NCBI RefSeq assembly: GCF_001651865.1
Contig: NZ_LPUX01000064.1
Span: 124,001 to 188,000, forward strand
Length of the DNA stretch: 64,000 nucleotides
Reading direction: 5' to 3'
Source: Sinorhizobium glycinis
GTDB lineage: Bacteria; Pseudomonadota; Alphaproteobacteria; Rhizobiales; Rhizobiaceae
This document shows positions 1-9,250 of this stretch, piece after piece (position 1 is the stretch's first letter; each line of letters begins with the position of its first letter). The notes under the pieces are model-generated. The model worked only from the letters and a program-made list of their open reading frames with translations, was not told the DNA's origin and ran no database searches. The position numbers and the translations under genes are program-made.

Positions 1-815
1 ATCTCTCCGCCATGCCGCTCGATCGGGTCGGACATCGCGTCGAAATAGCCGTTCAAGAGTTCGATCACGTCGTCGCGTGGCCAGAGGTCGGACAATCTCG
101 TGAAGTCCCGCAGGTCGCAGATCATGATCGCCGCGCCCACCGTGACGCCACTGCCTCGTCTTGTCGCGCCGGCCAGGATCTGTTCGCTCGCATGCGGCCC
201 GACATAGGTTTCGAGGAGCGTACGGGCGAGGCGGTTTTTCAGCCGGATCTCGCTGACGAGCGCCAGCGCCGGCAGAATATCCGAGAAGAACGCGATATCA
301 TCCGCGTCAAAGCCGCCCGGCCTGTCGCTTGCAAAGGTGATCGCGTGGCGCTTGCCGAGCGTATGGTAGAGCGGCCAGACGATGTAGTCGGTTAGTCCCT
401 CAGCCCGGAGTTCGGCGTAGAGCGGGTAATCCGGACCGTCGGCTGCCGGGTCGTCGAGATGCCGGCGCACCGCGTCAGCCCCATTGTTGACCTCATGAAG
501 AGCGCTGTTCTGGTATTGCGCCGAGTCTTCGACGGCATAGTCATAGGTGTCGATCTCCGCCTCTGTCAGTCCCTTCCGCCACAGGATCCGCGCGCCAATC
601 CATTGGGGGTTATGAATCCTGAAATGCAGGGTTGCGCGGGCAACGGGCACGCCCGCCTCCGACAGTCGCTGACATAGCTCCACGAAGATGTTGTCGATGA
701 AGCGTTCTTCTCGCGTCTCCATCACGAGCCAGTCGAGAATCTTCCGACGCTTGGCAGGCCATCGCCCGCGGCCCTCGCGAGGGAAAACCAACCGCGCCTC
801 AGACAAGGTCTGCAT
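1..815 (-). CDS. Class III adenylate/guanylate cyclase, C-terminus outside window
   Basis: I translated this partial minus-strand reading frame by hand; it is open from an ATG at 815 to the window edge. The first ~190 residues look like a sensor region (short helical N-terminus, then a GAF-like stretch). The cyclase catalytic domain then begins near residue 230, with the metal-binding segment ICDLRDFTRLSD and, further on, a region resembling the dimer-interface helix (LNGYFDAM). Class III cyclases make cAMP or cGMP from ATP or GTP as dimers. Rhizobia carry many paralogues, so no specific gene name is justified. The second metal Asp and the substrate-specificity residues lie beyond the window, so the nucleotide cannot be decided. 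Confidence 0.85.
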   Translation of the reverse strand, partial: MQTLSEARLVFPREGRGRWPAKRRKILDWLVMETREERFIDNIFVELCQRLSEAGVPVARATLHFRIHNPQWIGARILWRKGLTEAEIDTYDYAVEDSAQYQNSALHEVNNGADAVRRHLDDPAADGPDYPLYAELRAEGLTDYIVWPLYHTLGKRHAITFASDRPGGFDADDIAFFSDILPALALVSEIRLKNRLARTLLETYVGPHASEQILAGATRRGSGVTVGAAIMICDLRDFTRLSDLWPRDDVIELLNGYFDAMSDPIERHGGE

Positions 816-853
816 TGCTACCTCCCCGGCCGGGCTACTGTCGCGGCCATTGT

Positions 854-1417
854 TCAGAATGCCAAGGATTGTTGCGCTGGTTCCGGCGGACCGACGCGAA
901 CGCCTTCCAATTCGAGCATGCGCAGCTTCGTCGAGGCGCCGCCCGGCGCGGAAAACCCGCCGACCCTGCCGCCGGCCGCCAAGACGCGGTGGCACGGAAT
1001 GATCAGCGCGACCGGATTTTTCGCCATCGCCTGGCCGACGTCGCGCGCTGCCTCCGGTCCGGCACCGAGCTCCTTGGCCAAAGCGCCATAGGTCGTCGTG
1101 CGCCCCCAGGGGATCTTTCGCGCCGCTGTGTAGATCTGCTTGAAAAAGGCGTCCTGCTCTTCGAGATCGAGCTCGACACCGGAAAAATCCGTTTCCTGGC
1201 CCTCGAAATACCGCTTCACCTCGGAGACAGCCTCCGCGACCGCCTCCGGCGGCTCATGAGGTTCGGCACCGGGCACACGCCTGAGGAGAAGGCGTTCGGT
1301 CGCCTCCGCGCTTCTCGTCGGCAACTGGAAGCGTGCAATACCGCGCTCGCTCCAGGCGATGCCACAGAAGCCGGCCGCCGTTTCGAAGATCAGATATTGG
1401 TGCGCTGTCCGGCCCAT
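854..1417 (-). CDS. ogt: Methylated-DNA--protein-cysteine methyltransferase (Ogt/MGMT)
   Basis: This 187-residue protein has the usual length for the single-domain alkyltransferase. The C-terminal half carries the active-site motif IPCHRV, whose Cys accepts the alkyl group irreversibly from O6-alkylguanine or O4-alkylthymine. Before it sits the DNA-binding helix segment (IPWGRTTTYGALAKELG), and VGGFSAPGG follows. The N-terminal ~75 residues are the variable ribonuclease-H-like domain. It has no Ada-type regulatory domain, so it should be a constitutive repair enzyme rather than an adaptive-response regulator. It stands alone on the minus strand between the cyclase and a GNAT gene. Confidence 0.93.
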   Translation of the reverse strand: MGRTAHQYLIFETAAGFCGIAWSERGIARFQLPTRSAEATERLLLRRVPGAEPHEPPEAVAEAVSEVKRYFEGQETDFSGVELDLEEQDAFFKQIYTAARKIPWGRTTTYGALAKELGAGPEAARDVGQAMAKNPVALIIPCHRVLAAGGRVGGFSAPGGASTKLRMLELEGVRVGPPEPAQQSLAF

Positions 1418-1515
1418 CGCCGCAGCCTCCCACGATTCTCAGCTTCCCTGAAAATCGTGCGCCGAGGCTGCGAATTCAACCCGTTTCTTGGGCTGGTAAC
1501 AGGTGCGTTCGACGT

Positions 1516-2406
1516 CTATCCCAGGGCCTGGGTGGCCAGGGCATAAATAATCGGCGCTTCGCTACCCGCTTCTTCAGGCAACCAAGGTCGCCTGAGCGAC
1601 ATGCTGGTGACCGTGTCATAGACCGGAAGCCCCGATTGCGCGAGGAATTCGGCGAAGGGGCCGCTCTTCTGGCGGGTATCGAGACGAAGGAAGTTTCCCG
1701 CATGATCGGCGACATGCGGTCTCGTCACCGCAATCGCGTCCTCGTCGTTTGCCGCGACGAGCGGGCCGATCAAATGGCCGCGCCCGAACCGCCGGCAAAG
1801 CGAAAAGGCCGCAATCTGGTCGCCGCGGACAAGCGCTACGCCTTTGGATATTTCTAGCAGCCGCGCCAGCACAGGCCTGCGGTCGGCGCGATAGGCTGCG
1901 ACATCGAGAGCGGCAATCTCATCGAGATCGTCCCTCGCCAGCGCGCGCAATCTCGTTCCCGGCGGCAGGGAACCGTCCGGAGGCGCGACCGCCTCGCCGT
2001 TGCATTGATAGACGGTTCGCTCGGCAATGAAACCGAGCGAACTATAGAGCCGCCGCGCCGAGCGGGTCGCATTCAGGCCGATCGCCCGTGAGCCCGTTTG
2101 CGCCAGCACGTGGTTCATCATCCACCGTCCGGCACCGAGCATCTGCAGGCGCGGCGAGGTGATGACCATGCCTATGTTCGTGAAATCCGGAGCATAATCG
2201 AACCACATCGCCGAGCCGAGGACACGGCCGATCGCATCCCGCGCCACGACCCCTTTGCCAAGCTCGCGGACGATCTGCCAATCCTCCGCCCTGTGCGGCC
2301 AGCCAACGGACATCGACAAGGCATGGAGCGCGTCGAGATCGGCGTCAGTGATATCGCTAATGGTCAGCTCGAAGGAATCCAACCGTTTCGAATTGGTTCT
2401 TTCCAT
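1516..2406 (-). CDS. Two-domain GNAT family N-acetyltransferase
   Basis: The 296-residue protein has two tandem GNAT-like halves. The N-terminal half contains a WPHRAEDWQ segment, a degraded acetyl-CoA loop (LGAGRWMMN) and SARRLYSSLGF, the usual helix near the end of a GNAT fold. The C-terminal half has RADRRPVLARLLE and FGRGHLIGPLVAAN. The 278-residue protein at 19735 has the same architecture and the same closing residues (ALA-QALG), so the two are paralogues. The acceptor is unknown. It is divergent from the FAD oxidase gene at 2653 across about 250 bp that probably hold both promoters. Confidence 0.85.
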   Translation of the reverse strand: MERTNSKRLDSFELTISDITDADLDALHALSMSVGWPHRAEDWQIVRELGKGVVARDAIGRVLGSAMWFDYAPDFTNIGMVITSPRLQMLGAGRWMMNHVLAQTGSRAIGLNATRSARRLYSSLGFIAERTVYQCNGEAVAPPDGSLPPGTRLRALARDDLDEIAALDVAAYRADRRPVLARLLEISKGVALVRGDQIAAFSLCRRFGRGHLIGPLVAANDEDAIAVTRPHVADHAGNFLRLDTRQKSGPFAEFLAQSGLPVYDTVTSMSLRRPWLPEEAGSEAPIIYALATQALG

Positions 2407-2652
2407 GTTTGTCCTGCCCTCGGAGGCATCAGCTCGACTTGTGCAATGCGGGCACTTGGGCGTGGAGCCCGCTGTCCCGTCTCAGTTGTAGCCGCTTGCC
2501 CGCAACACAAAACGCTTCAGAACTTTCGCAATTCGAAACTTTCCACCGAAGGCTCGAGTCATTCGGCAAGCACATGCCTGCCCGGGACCTATTCTGATGC
2601 AACGAAGCGGCAATTGATGCCGTTCTCTCCTGCTCGCTTTCAGAGGTGTCCA

Positions 2653-3981
2653 ATGTCTCCTCCCGTCCGCCGCGTCGCCAGCAGCCAGGACATTCCGAAA
2701 TCTGCGGATGTCGTCATCCTCGGCGGCGGCATGGCCGGCGTGGCGACCGCCTACGAACTCGCCAAGCGTGGCACCTCGGTCGCGCTCATGGAAAAGGGCG
2801 TGATTGCCGGCGAGCAGTCGAGCCGCAATTGGGGCTGGTGCCGCCAGCAGAACCGCGATCCGCGCGAACTGCCGCTCGCCCAGCTTGCGCTTGATATCTG
2901 GGCAAACTTGAACGCTGAGATCGGCGAGGAAACCGGCTTCCGCCGCACCGGCCTCGTCTATGCGACGACCCGCAAGGCCGATCTCGACACCTGGGAGCGT
3001 TGGGGCCGGGTCGCCAGGGATTTCGGCGTCGACACCCGCATGCTCGGCGGCAGCGAGTGCTCGGCCATGCTGCCCGGCAACAGCCGCAACTGGATCGGCG
3101 GCGTCCACTCGCCGACCGACGGCCGCGCCGAACCGGAGCTTGCCGTGCCGGCGCTAGCACGCGCAGCGCAGCGCTCCGGCGCGGTCATTGTCCAGAACTG
3201 CGCCGCACGCGAGCTCGAAATGGAAGCCGGACGCATCTCAGGCGTCGTCACGGAGAAGGGCTCCATCCGAGCATCGTCCGTTCTCGTCGCCGGCGGCGCC
3301 TGGAGCGGGATGTTCCTGCGCCACCACGGCATTCGCTTCCTCCAGGCCTGCGTCAAGTCGAGCTCCTTCTATACGATCCCGTCGCCGGCGGTGACGGAAG
3401 GTGGCATCGCGATGGAGGACGTGACGATCCGGCGGCGCCTCGACGGCGGCTACACGGTGGGCATCAGCGGCCTCGGTCAACTGCAGGTCACCCCTTGGGG
3501 CATTTTGCAGGCCCGCGCGTTCTGGACGACCTTCCAGGTCCGTCGCAAGGGCCTGACCTACGCGATCGGTCGGCAATTCTTCCAGGGGCCGGAGGCGATC
3601 CTGCGCTGGAGGGCCGACGGCCTCTCGCCTTTCGAACGGATCCGCACGCTCGACCCGCGACCGGACCAGCACCTGATAGAACGCGGCATCGCCCGGCTGG
3701 TCGCCGCCTACCCGTCGCTCGCCGGCATTCGCCCGGCCCAGAGCTGGGGCGGCATGGTCGATTCCACCCCCGACGCCATACCGGTGATCTCCGCCGTCCG
3801 GTCGCATCCGGGGCTTTTCATCTCCTCCGGCTTCAGCGGCCACGGCTTCGGCATCGGTCCCGCGGCCGGCAGGCTGGCGGCGGACCTCATCCGCGGAGAC
3901 AGACCCTGCGTCGATCCGGCACCTTACCGCTATGAGCGGATGATCGACGGAACCGATCTCGGCAAGCCTGGCATGCTGTGA
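2653..3981 (+). CDS. FAD-dependent D-amino-acid oxidase-type oxidoreductase
   Basis: This 442-residue DAO-superfamily flavoprotein has an N-terminal Rossmann fingerprint (VVILGGGMAGVATAYELAKRG, residues ~22-42) and a C-terminal FAD-contact segment (GFSGHGFGIGPAAGRLAADL). Enzymes of this fold oxidise amines or N-alkyl amino acids to imines. The reading frame extends far upstream, but the ATG at 2653 is preferred because it precedes the Rossmann fold by the usual ~20 residues and a longer protein would run into the divergent GNAT gene. It shares the block EQSSRNWGWCRQQNRD with the paralogue at 29128. The deacylase gene starts 7 bp downstream, so the two are probably co-translated. Confidence 0.88.
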   Translation: MSPPVRRVASSQDIPKSADVVILGGGMAGVATAYELAKRGTSVALMEKGVIAGEQSSRNWGWCRQQNRDPRELPLAQLALDIWANLNAEIGEETGFRRTGLVYATTRKADLDTWERWGRVARDFGVDTRMLGGSECSAMLPGNSRNWIGGVHSPTDGRAEPELAVPALARAAQRSGAVIVQNCAARELEMEAGRISGVVTEKGSIRASSVLVAGGAWSGMFLRHHGIRFLQACVKSSSFYTIPSPAVTEGGIAMEDVTIRRRLDGGYTVGISGLGQLQVTPWGILQARAFWTTFQVRRKGLTYAIGRQFFQGPEAILRWRADGLSPFERIRTLDPRPDQHLIERGIARLVAAYPSLAGIRPAQSWGGMVDSTPDAIPVISAVRSHPGLFISSGFSGHGFGIGPAAGRLAADLIRGDRPCVDPAPYRYERMIDGTDLGKPGML

Positions 3982-3988
3982 GGAGAGA

Positions 3989-5116
3989 ATGAAGACGCCC
4001 GAAGACATCCTCGCCCAGCTCGTATCCTTTCCGTCCGTGGTCGGAACGGCAAACCACGCGATCGTCGAATGGATTCGCGCCTATCTCACGGAACTCGGCG
4101 CCAAGGTCAGCGTGCTGCCCGGCCCGGAAGGCGACCGCTCGAACCTTTTCGCGACGATCGGCCCCGTCGACCGGCCGGGGCTCATATTGTCAGGGCACAT
4201 GGACGTGGTGCCAGCCGCCGAGCCGACCTGGACAAGCGACCCGTTCATCCTCAGGCGCGAGGGCGAGCGGCTTTGCGGCCGCGGCACGAGCGACATGAAG
4301 GGCTTCCTGGCTTGCGCTCTCGCAGCCCTGCCGGCAATTGCCTCCCTGCCACTGTCCCGGCCTCTTCACCTTGCCTTCTCCTATGACGAGGAAGCCGGCT
4401 GCTGCGGCGTTCCGCACCTCATTTCCCGACTGCCGGATCTCTGCGCCAAGCCGGAGGGCTGCATCGTCGGCGAGCCGAGCGGCCTGCGCGCCGTCCGCGC
4501 CCACAAGGGAAAAGCCGCCGCACGCATCGAGATCATCGGCCGCGCCGGCCATTCCTCGCGGCCGGACCTCGGTCTCAATGCCATCCACGCCATGGCGGAA
4601 ATCGTCGCCGAGGCAGTCCGAACCGCCGACGACATGACAGCGGGACCGTTCGACGACAATTTCGAGCCGCCCTATTCGTCGCTGCAGGTCGGCACCATCA
4701 CCGGCGGGCAAGCGGTGAACATAATTCCCGACCGCTGCACGATCGAGCTCGAGGCGCGCGCCGTGGCGGGCGTCGATCCGGCCCGGCTACTCTCGGGCAT
4801 CAAAGCGAAACTCGAAGGCCTGACCGAACGAGGCTTCAAGACAGGCTGGGAAATCCTGAGCGCCTATCCGGCGCTGTCGCTCAAGGACGATGCGCCGCTT
4901 GCCGTTCTGCTGCGCGACCTGACCGGCCAGGAGCCGCTCCCTGCGGTCAGCTACGGCACGGAGGCGGGTCTCTATCAGGCGGCCGGCATCGACGCAATCA
5001 TCTGCGGCCCGGGAGATATCGCACGTGCCCACAAGGCGGACGAGTATATCGAAATCGGCGAACTCATCGCTTGCCGGAACATGATCGAGGCGCTGGGGCA
5101 AAGACTGCGCGCCTAA
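3989..5116 (+). CDS. M20 family deacylase (ArgE/acetylornithine deacetylase-like)
   Basis: This 375-residue zinc amidohydrolase of the M20 family carries the first metal motif SGHMDVVP (residues ~68-75), the second GRGTSDMKG, the catalytic-base pair DEEAG, and the dimerisation-domain sequence [15 protein letters not shown]. Members hydrolyse N-acyl amino acids such as N-acetylornithine. A clear ribosome site (GGAGAG) lies just before the ATG. Its position directly behind the FAD oxidase, within a catabolic run, argues for degradation of an N-acylated or opine-like compound rather than arginine biosynthesis. The annotation argE would therefore be by similarity only. Confidence 0.88.
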   Translation: MKTPEDILAQLVSFPSVVGTANHAIVEWIRAYLTELGAKVSVLPGPEGDRSNLFATIGPVDRPGLILSGHMDVVPAAEPTWTSDPFILRREGERLCGRGTSDMKGFLACALAALPAIASLPLSRPLHLAFSYDEEAGCCGVPHLISRLPDLCAKPEGCIVGEPSGLRAVRAHKGKAAARIEIIGRAGHSSRPDLGLNAIHAMAEIVAEAVRTADDMTAGPFDDNFEPPYSSLQVGTITGGQAVNIIPDRCTIELEARAVAGVDPARLLSGIKAKLEGLTERGFKTGWEILSAYPALSLKDDAPLAVLLRDLTGQEPLPAVSYGTEAGLYQAAGIDAIICGPGDIARAHKADEYIEIGELIACRNMIEALGQRLRA

Positions 5117-5238
5117 CCACCGCTCATCCGGCAAGGCGGGAGATAAATCAGTGCCATGTGCCGTGGCGCAGGCCTGCTTCGGAGCATTCTACCGGCACGT
5201 CGAGGCAAGGATGGACTTTGAGACCAGTGGGGAAGACG

Positions 5239-6162
5239 ATGGCATTTCTGTTCAATTCTGATGCCGAACGGGCGAAAATCTTTGCGGCCGAATTCGCCCG
5301 CGAGCTCCCCTCGCTGCCTTTCGTCACGGACGCCGGCAGCGTCGATCCGGCGGCGGTTCGCTATCTGCTGACATGGACCGCGCCGCAGGACCTCGAGCGC
5401 TACGTCAATCTCGAGGTGCTGTTCTCGATCGGGGCCGGTATCGACCAGTTCGCCCTCGACCGCCTGCCGAAGAGCGTCAAGCTCGTCCGGATGATTGAGG
5501 ACGGCATCACCCGGATGATGCAGGAATATGTGACGCTCGCGGTCCTTGCGCTGCATCGCGATCTTCCCGGCTATCTCGGCCAGCAGGGCACTGGCGAGTG
5601 GCGCATGCGCCCGGTCCGGCAGGCGGCGGAGCGGCGCGTCGGCATCATGGGTCTGGGAAATCTGGGCGAGGCGGTTCTGGACCGCCTCCGCCCCTTCGGT
5701 TTTCCGCTGTCGGGCTGGAGCCGCTCGCCGCGCGAAATCCCGGATGTCGCCTGCCACCATGGCGCCGAGGGGCTGACCGAATTCCTCTCAGTCCAGGACA
5801 TACTGATCTGCCTGCTGCCGCTTACTGCGGAGACGCGCGGCATTCTCGATGCACCGCTCTTCGCGAAACTCCCACGAGGCGCCGGCCTGGTGCATGCCGG
5901 ACGCGGGCCGCAACTCGATATGGACGCCCTGGTTGCCGCGTTGGACCGCGGCCATCTCGCCGGCGCCGTGCTCGACGTCACGGATCCGGAACCCTTGCCG
6001 GAGGGCCACCCCCTCTGGCGTCATCCGAAGGTGATCATCACCCCGCATATCGCCAGCGTCACCCAACCGGAGACCGCAGCAAAAACCGTCGTCGCCAACA
6101 TCCGCCGCCACGAAGCCGGCCTCGACCTCGTCGGCCTCATCGACCGCGACCGCGGCTATTGA
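5239..6162 (+). CDS. D-isomer-specific 2-hydroxyacid dehydrogenase (GhrA-like)
   Basis: The 307-residue protein has the NAD(P)-binding motif [16 protein letters not shown] (residues ~137-152), the conserved Arg region in [14 protein letters not shown], and the late catalytic segment [17 protein letters not shown] with the His of the Glu/His pair. This layout matches glyoxylate/hydroxypyruvate reductases of the GhrA type, which interconvert 2-oxo and D-2-hydroxy acids. The chosen ATG follows GGGGAAG at good spacing; the longer open frame starts inside the previous gene and is rejected. A strong hairpin follows the stop, before the cupin gene. Confidence 0.87.
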   Translation: MAFLFNSDAERAKIFAAEFARELPSLPFVTDAGSVDPAAVRYLLTWTAPQDLERYVNLEVLFSIGAGIDQFALDRLPKSVKLVRMIEDGITRMMQEYVTLAVLALHRDLPGYLGQQGTGEWRMRPVRQAAERRVGIMGLGNLGEAVLDRLRPFGFPLSGWSRSPREIPDVACHHGAEGLTEFLSVQDILICLLPLTAETRGILDAPLFAKLPRGAGLVHAGRGPQLDMDALVAALDRGHLAGAVLDVTDPEPLPEGHPLWRHPKVIITPHIASVTQPETAAKTVVANIRRHEAGLDLVGLIDRDRGY

Positions 6163-6208
6163 GACGGAGGCTGACATGCGGCGGGCGAAAATCAGGAAAG
6201 AACGTACA

Positions 6209-6246
6209 GGCACCCCCCTTTGCCCGGCAGGGCAGAGGGGGGTGCC
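6209..6246. terminator. 17-bp stem hairpin between dehydrogenase and cupin genes
   Basis: Arms at 6209-6225 and 6230-6246 pair over 17 positions with one G-U type mismatch and a four-base GGCA loop. There is no T-run directly after it; a short TTTT occurs about 25 bases later. It could be a terminator, an RNA-stabilising hairpin, or a processed repeat in the middle of the catabolic operon. Confidence 0.5.
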
Positions 6247-6291
6247 GCCGGATCGCACAACAAAGACTTTTAACAACCCGAAAGGAAAACC

Positions 6292-6648
6292 ATGTCTCTT
6301 CTGAAGACCATCGACACCAACCCGCAATTCGAGCCTAAGCGGTCGACGCCGACGGCGGAGCGGTTGATCTCCGGCAATCCATCCTTCAAGACCTGGGCGC
6401 AAGACGTCGCCCGCGACGGCATGATCAATACTGGTGTCTGGGAAGCGACCCCTGGCGAGACCCGCTCGATCAAGGGGGAAACTTTCGAGTTCTGCCATAT
6501 CCTCGAAGGCGTCGTCGAACTGACCGAAGAAGGTGGTGCGGCGCCGATCACCTATCGCGCCGGCGACAGCTTCGTGATGAAACCCGGTTTCAGGGGCGTC
6601 TGGCGGACCATCGAGACCGTCCGCAAGATCTACCTCACGGTCGGCTGA
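6292..6648 (+). CDS. Cupin-domain protein (DUF861/ureidoglycine aminohydrolase type)
   Basis: This 118-residue single-domain protein has a cupin beta-barrel pattern. The central block GETFEFCHILEGVVELTEEGG and the late YRAGDSFVMKPGFRGVW resemble the Cupin_3 (DUF861) family, which includes ureidoglycine aminohydrolase domains and ethanolamine-utilisation accessory proteins. A strong AAGGAAAA ribosome site precedes the ATG. Its stop overlaps the start of the next GNAT gene (TGATG), showing translational coupling. The partner substrate is unknown. The cupin core seen here has few His residues, so metal binding may be weak or altered. Confidence 0.8.
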   Translation: MSLLKTIDTNPQFEPKRSTPTAERLISGNPSFKTWAQDVARDGMINTGVWEATPGETRSIKGETFEFCHILEGVVELTEEGGAAPITYRAGDSFVMKPGFRGVWRTIETVRKIYLTVG

Positions 6649-7112
6649 TGACGACACTTCCGGATCTTCCAGTCTACGAGATCCAGCGGGACGGCTACCG
6701 GCTCAGCACCGACCGTAGCCGGCTCGACCTCGACCTGATCCACCGATATCTCGCCGAGGACTCCTATTGGGCCCGCGGCCTCGACCGCGCTTTGTTCGAG
6801 CGCGCGCTCGACGGCTCGCTGCCAGTCGCGATCTACGCACCGGACGGCAGCCTCGCGACCTTCGCCCGGGTGGTGACCGACCTGGCGGTCTTTGCCTATC
6901 TCCGCGACGTCTTCACCCTGCCCGCCCATCGCGGGCGGGGACTTGCCGCCTGGCTGGCCGAGGCCATCCGCCAGCATCCGGAACTCGCTTCCGTCACCAG
7001 CTGGATGCTCGCGACGCGGGATGCGCATGCCGTCTACGAGAAGGCTGGCTTCCGGCCGGTTCCGCATCCGGAATATTACATGAGCGTGCCGAAGCGGGAG
7101 GAGACTCCATAA
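6648..7112 (+). CDS. GNAT family N-acetyltransferase
   Basis: The 154-residue single-domain GNAT has the acetyl-CoA pyrophosphate loop in LPAHRGRGLAAWL (residues ~86-98) and a terminal helix (AHAVYEKAGFRPVPHPEYYM). The start codon overlaps the cupin stop by one base, so the two are co-translated. It is unrelated in layout to the two-domain GNATs at 1516 and 19735. It probably acetylates a small amine or amino acid belonging to the pathway of this operon; the acceptor cannot be told from sequence. Confidence 0.85.
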   Translation: MTTLPDLPVYEIQRDGYRLSTDRSRLDLDLIHRYLAEDSYWARGLDRALFERALDGSLPVAIYAPDGSLATFARVVTDLAVFAYLRDVFTLPAHRGRGLAAWLAEAIRQHPELASVTSWMLATRDAHAVYEKAGFRPVPHPEYYMSVPKREETP

Positions 7113-7203
7113 CCGCGGGTTATGGAACACCCCCATCTTCGTCTTGGCCCTTCGTCAGTTCCTAGCCGATGCTGGCTGGCGAAAGAACCAAGGAAGACAG
7201 GAC

Positions 7204-9249
7204 ATGAGCTATCGCATCGGCGTCGATGTCGGCGGATCCTTCACCGACTTCGCGGTCTTCGACGCAACCAATGGGCGTCTCGCCACCCTCAAGGTGTTTT
7301 CCCGGCCGGACGAGCCGGGCGCCGAAATCACGGCCGGACTAACGGCGCTGAAGGCGCGAGACGGTCTCGATCCGGCGGAGGTTGGCTACTTCACCCACGG
7401 CACGACGGTCGGCGTCAACACGGTGATCCAGCGCAACGGCCACGACCTGGCACTGTTCACGACCCGCAACTTCGAGGACGTGCTGCAGGTCGCGCGGCTG
7501 AAGATTCCGCAGATCCACAATCTCTATTCGGTGCGGCCCAAGCCGCTCATCCCCAGGGACCGTGTCTTCGGCATCGCCGAACGGACCCTTGCAACCGGTG
7601 AGGTCCTCACGGTTCCTCACCGCGAAGACGTGGCGGCGGCGGTTGATGCCGCACGACGGGGCGGCTGCAAGGGGATCGTGCTTGCCTTCCTCAACGCCTA
7701 TCGCAATCCTGAGAACGAAAGAACCGTCAAGGCGATGATCGGCGAGCTCGCGCCCGAGTTGCCCGTCTTCTCCTCGGCCGAAACGTGGCCGATCATCCGC
7801 GAATATGAGCGCACGATCACCGCCGTCATCAGCGGCTATGTCCAGCCGCGGGTTGCGCGCTACCTTGACCGCTTCGAGACGGTGCTGCGCCAGGAAGGAC
7901 TCACTTGCCCGCTGCTCATCACCAAGAGCAATGGCGGCGTCATGGGCATCGGCGAGGCCCGCCATGACTGTGTGCAGATGATCCTCTCCGGCACCGCCTC
8001 CGGCGTCATCGGCGCCGGCTATCTCGCCAAGGCCAGCGGCTTCAACCGGGTTCTCAGCCTCGACATCGGCGGGACCAGCGCCGATGTCGCCGTCATCATC
8101 GACGGTGAACCGCAATACGGCACCGGCGAATTGATCGGCGATTTTCAGATCCATATCCCCTCGGTTTCGGTGAGTTCGGTCGGACAGGGCGGCGGCTCGG
8201 TCGCCTGGATCGACACGCTCGGCATGCTCCAGGTCGGTCCCGACAGCGCGGGCTCAACTCCGGGCCCGGCCTGCTACGGGCGCGGCGGCATCCGACCGAC
8301 GGTGACGGACGCAGTCGCCGCCTGCAACCTGATCGGTGATATGCCGCTCGGCTACGGCGCCGTCGACGTCGATCGCGCGGCGGCGCGCGCGGCGATCGCA
8401 CAGCTTGCGCAAGCGCTCGGCAACAGCGTCGAGACCGTTGCCGGCGATATCATCAACATCTCCGTCTCCGGCATGTATGCCGAAGTGAGCGGGCTCATCT
8501 CCCGCTTCGGCATCGACCCGCGCGACTTCCATCTCTTCGCCTTCGGGGGCGCGGGCGCGATGCTCGCCTGTTTCCTGGCGCGCGAACTCGACATGAAAGG
8601 CGTCGTCGTGCCGCCGACACCCGGCGTCGTCTCGGCGCTCGGCGGCCTGATCGCCGATCTCAAGAATGATTTCATCCGCACCGTCTATTGCGACGTGACC
8701 GCCGAAGGACTTGCCGACGTCACCGCTCCTTATGCCGATCTCGGCGCACAAGCCGAGGACTGGCTGCGCAACAAGCAGGGGTTTGCGGGAGAAGCGAGCG
8801 TCAAGGTCCTCGCCGACATGCGCTACCAGGGCCAATCCTACGAAATCGAGGTCCCCCTTGAAGGCGCATGGCTCGCTGCGCGGAATGTCGCTGCGGTTGC
8901 GGACGCCTTCCATGCCGAGCATGCCCGCTTGTTCGGGCACTCGTCACCCACGGCGCCGGTGCAGTTGGTCAATCTGCGCCTCACGATTTCGGGCGCGACG
9001 CCGAAGCCCGCCCTCCTTCCCCTCGCCCCCGCCGAGGCCCCGGCAACGCCGCGGCTGGAGGTCGAGGCCTGGTTCGACGGTCGGGCAACGCCGACGCTTG
9101 TCTATCATCGCGCCGATCTACGGGCCGGCCATCGTTTCGACGGTCCTGCCATCGTCGCGCAGGACGATACCACAACGGTCGTCCCGCCCGATTTCGTCGT
9201 CAATGTCGATCCGTTCGGCAATCTCCTCATCACGCGCCGGGAGGCCTGA
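7204..9249 (+). CDS. hyuA: Hydantoinase/5-oxoprolinase subunit A
   Basis: This 681-residue ATP-dependent amidohydrolase subunit has the N-terminal phosphate loop VDVGGSFTDFAVF, the segment THGTTVGVNTVIQRNG, and a second actin-fold nucleotide motif SLDIGGTSADVAVI near residue 290. HyuA/oxoprolinase A subunits use ATP to open hydantoin, N-methylhydantoin, 5-oxoproline or acetone-type substrates, together with subunit B. The start is the ATG preceded by AAGGAAG; upstream in-frame codons have no ribosome site. The hyuB gene begins one base after the stop, as expected for a two-subunit enzyme. The substrate is not decidable from sequence. Confidence 0.93.
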   Translation: MSYRIGVDVGGSFTDFAVFDATNGRLATLKVFSRPDEPGAEITAGLTALKARDGLDPAEVGYFTHGTTVGVNTVIQRNGHDLALFTTRNFEDVLQVARLKIPQIHNLYSVRPKPLIPRDRVFGIAERTLATGEVLTVPHREDVAAAVDAARRGGCKGIVLAFLNAYRNPENERTVKAMIGELAPELPVFSSAETWPIIREYERTITAVISGYVQPRVARYLDRFETVLRQEGLTCPLLITKSNGGVMGIGEARHDCVQMILSGTASGVIGAGYLAKASGFNRVLSLDIGGTSADVAVIIDGEPQYGTGELIGDFQIHIPSVSVSSVGQGGGSVAWIDTLGMLQVGPDSAGSTPGPACYGRGGIRPTVTDAVAACNLIGDMPLGYGAVDVDRAAARAAIAQLAQALGNSVETVAGDIINISVSGMYAEVSGLISRFGIDPRDFHLFAFGGAGAMLACFLARELDMKGVVVPPTPGVVSALGGLIADLKNDFIRTVYCDVTAEGLADVTAPYADLGAQAEDWLRNKQGFAGEASVKVLADMRYQGQSYEIEVPLEGAWLAARNVAAVADAFHAEHARLFGHSSPTAPVQLVNLRLTISGATPKPALLPLAPAEAPATPRLEVEAWFDGRATPTLVYHRADLRAGHRFDGPAIVAQDDTTTVVPPDFVVNVDPFGNLLITRREA

Positions 9250-9250
9250 C

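Noticed and set aside
815..1546. 243-codon plus-strand frame over the alkyltransferase gene
   Set aside because: Antisense to a protein with a complete PCHRV active site and normal family length.
2098..2652. Upstream in-frame extension of the first FAD oxidase (would give 627 residues)
   Set aside because: It overlaps the divergent GNAT gene and its promoter region, and DAO-family proteins begin about 20 residues before the Rossmann motif.
6209..6224. Possible sigma54 (-24/-12) promoter, GGCAC followed by TTTGC
   Set aside because: The GG to GC spacing is 11 rather than the required 10, and the bases are part of the hairpin stem.
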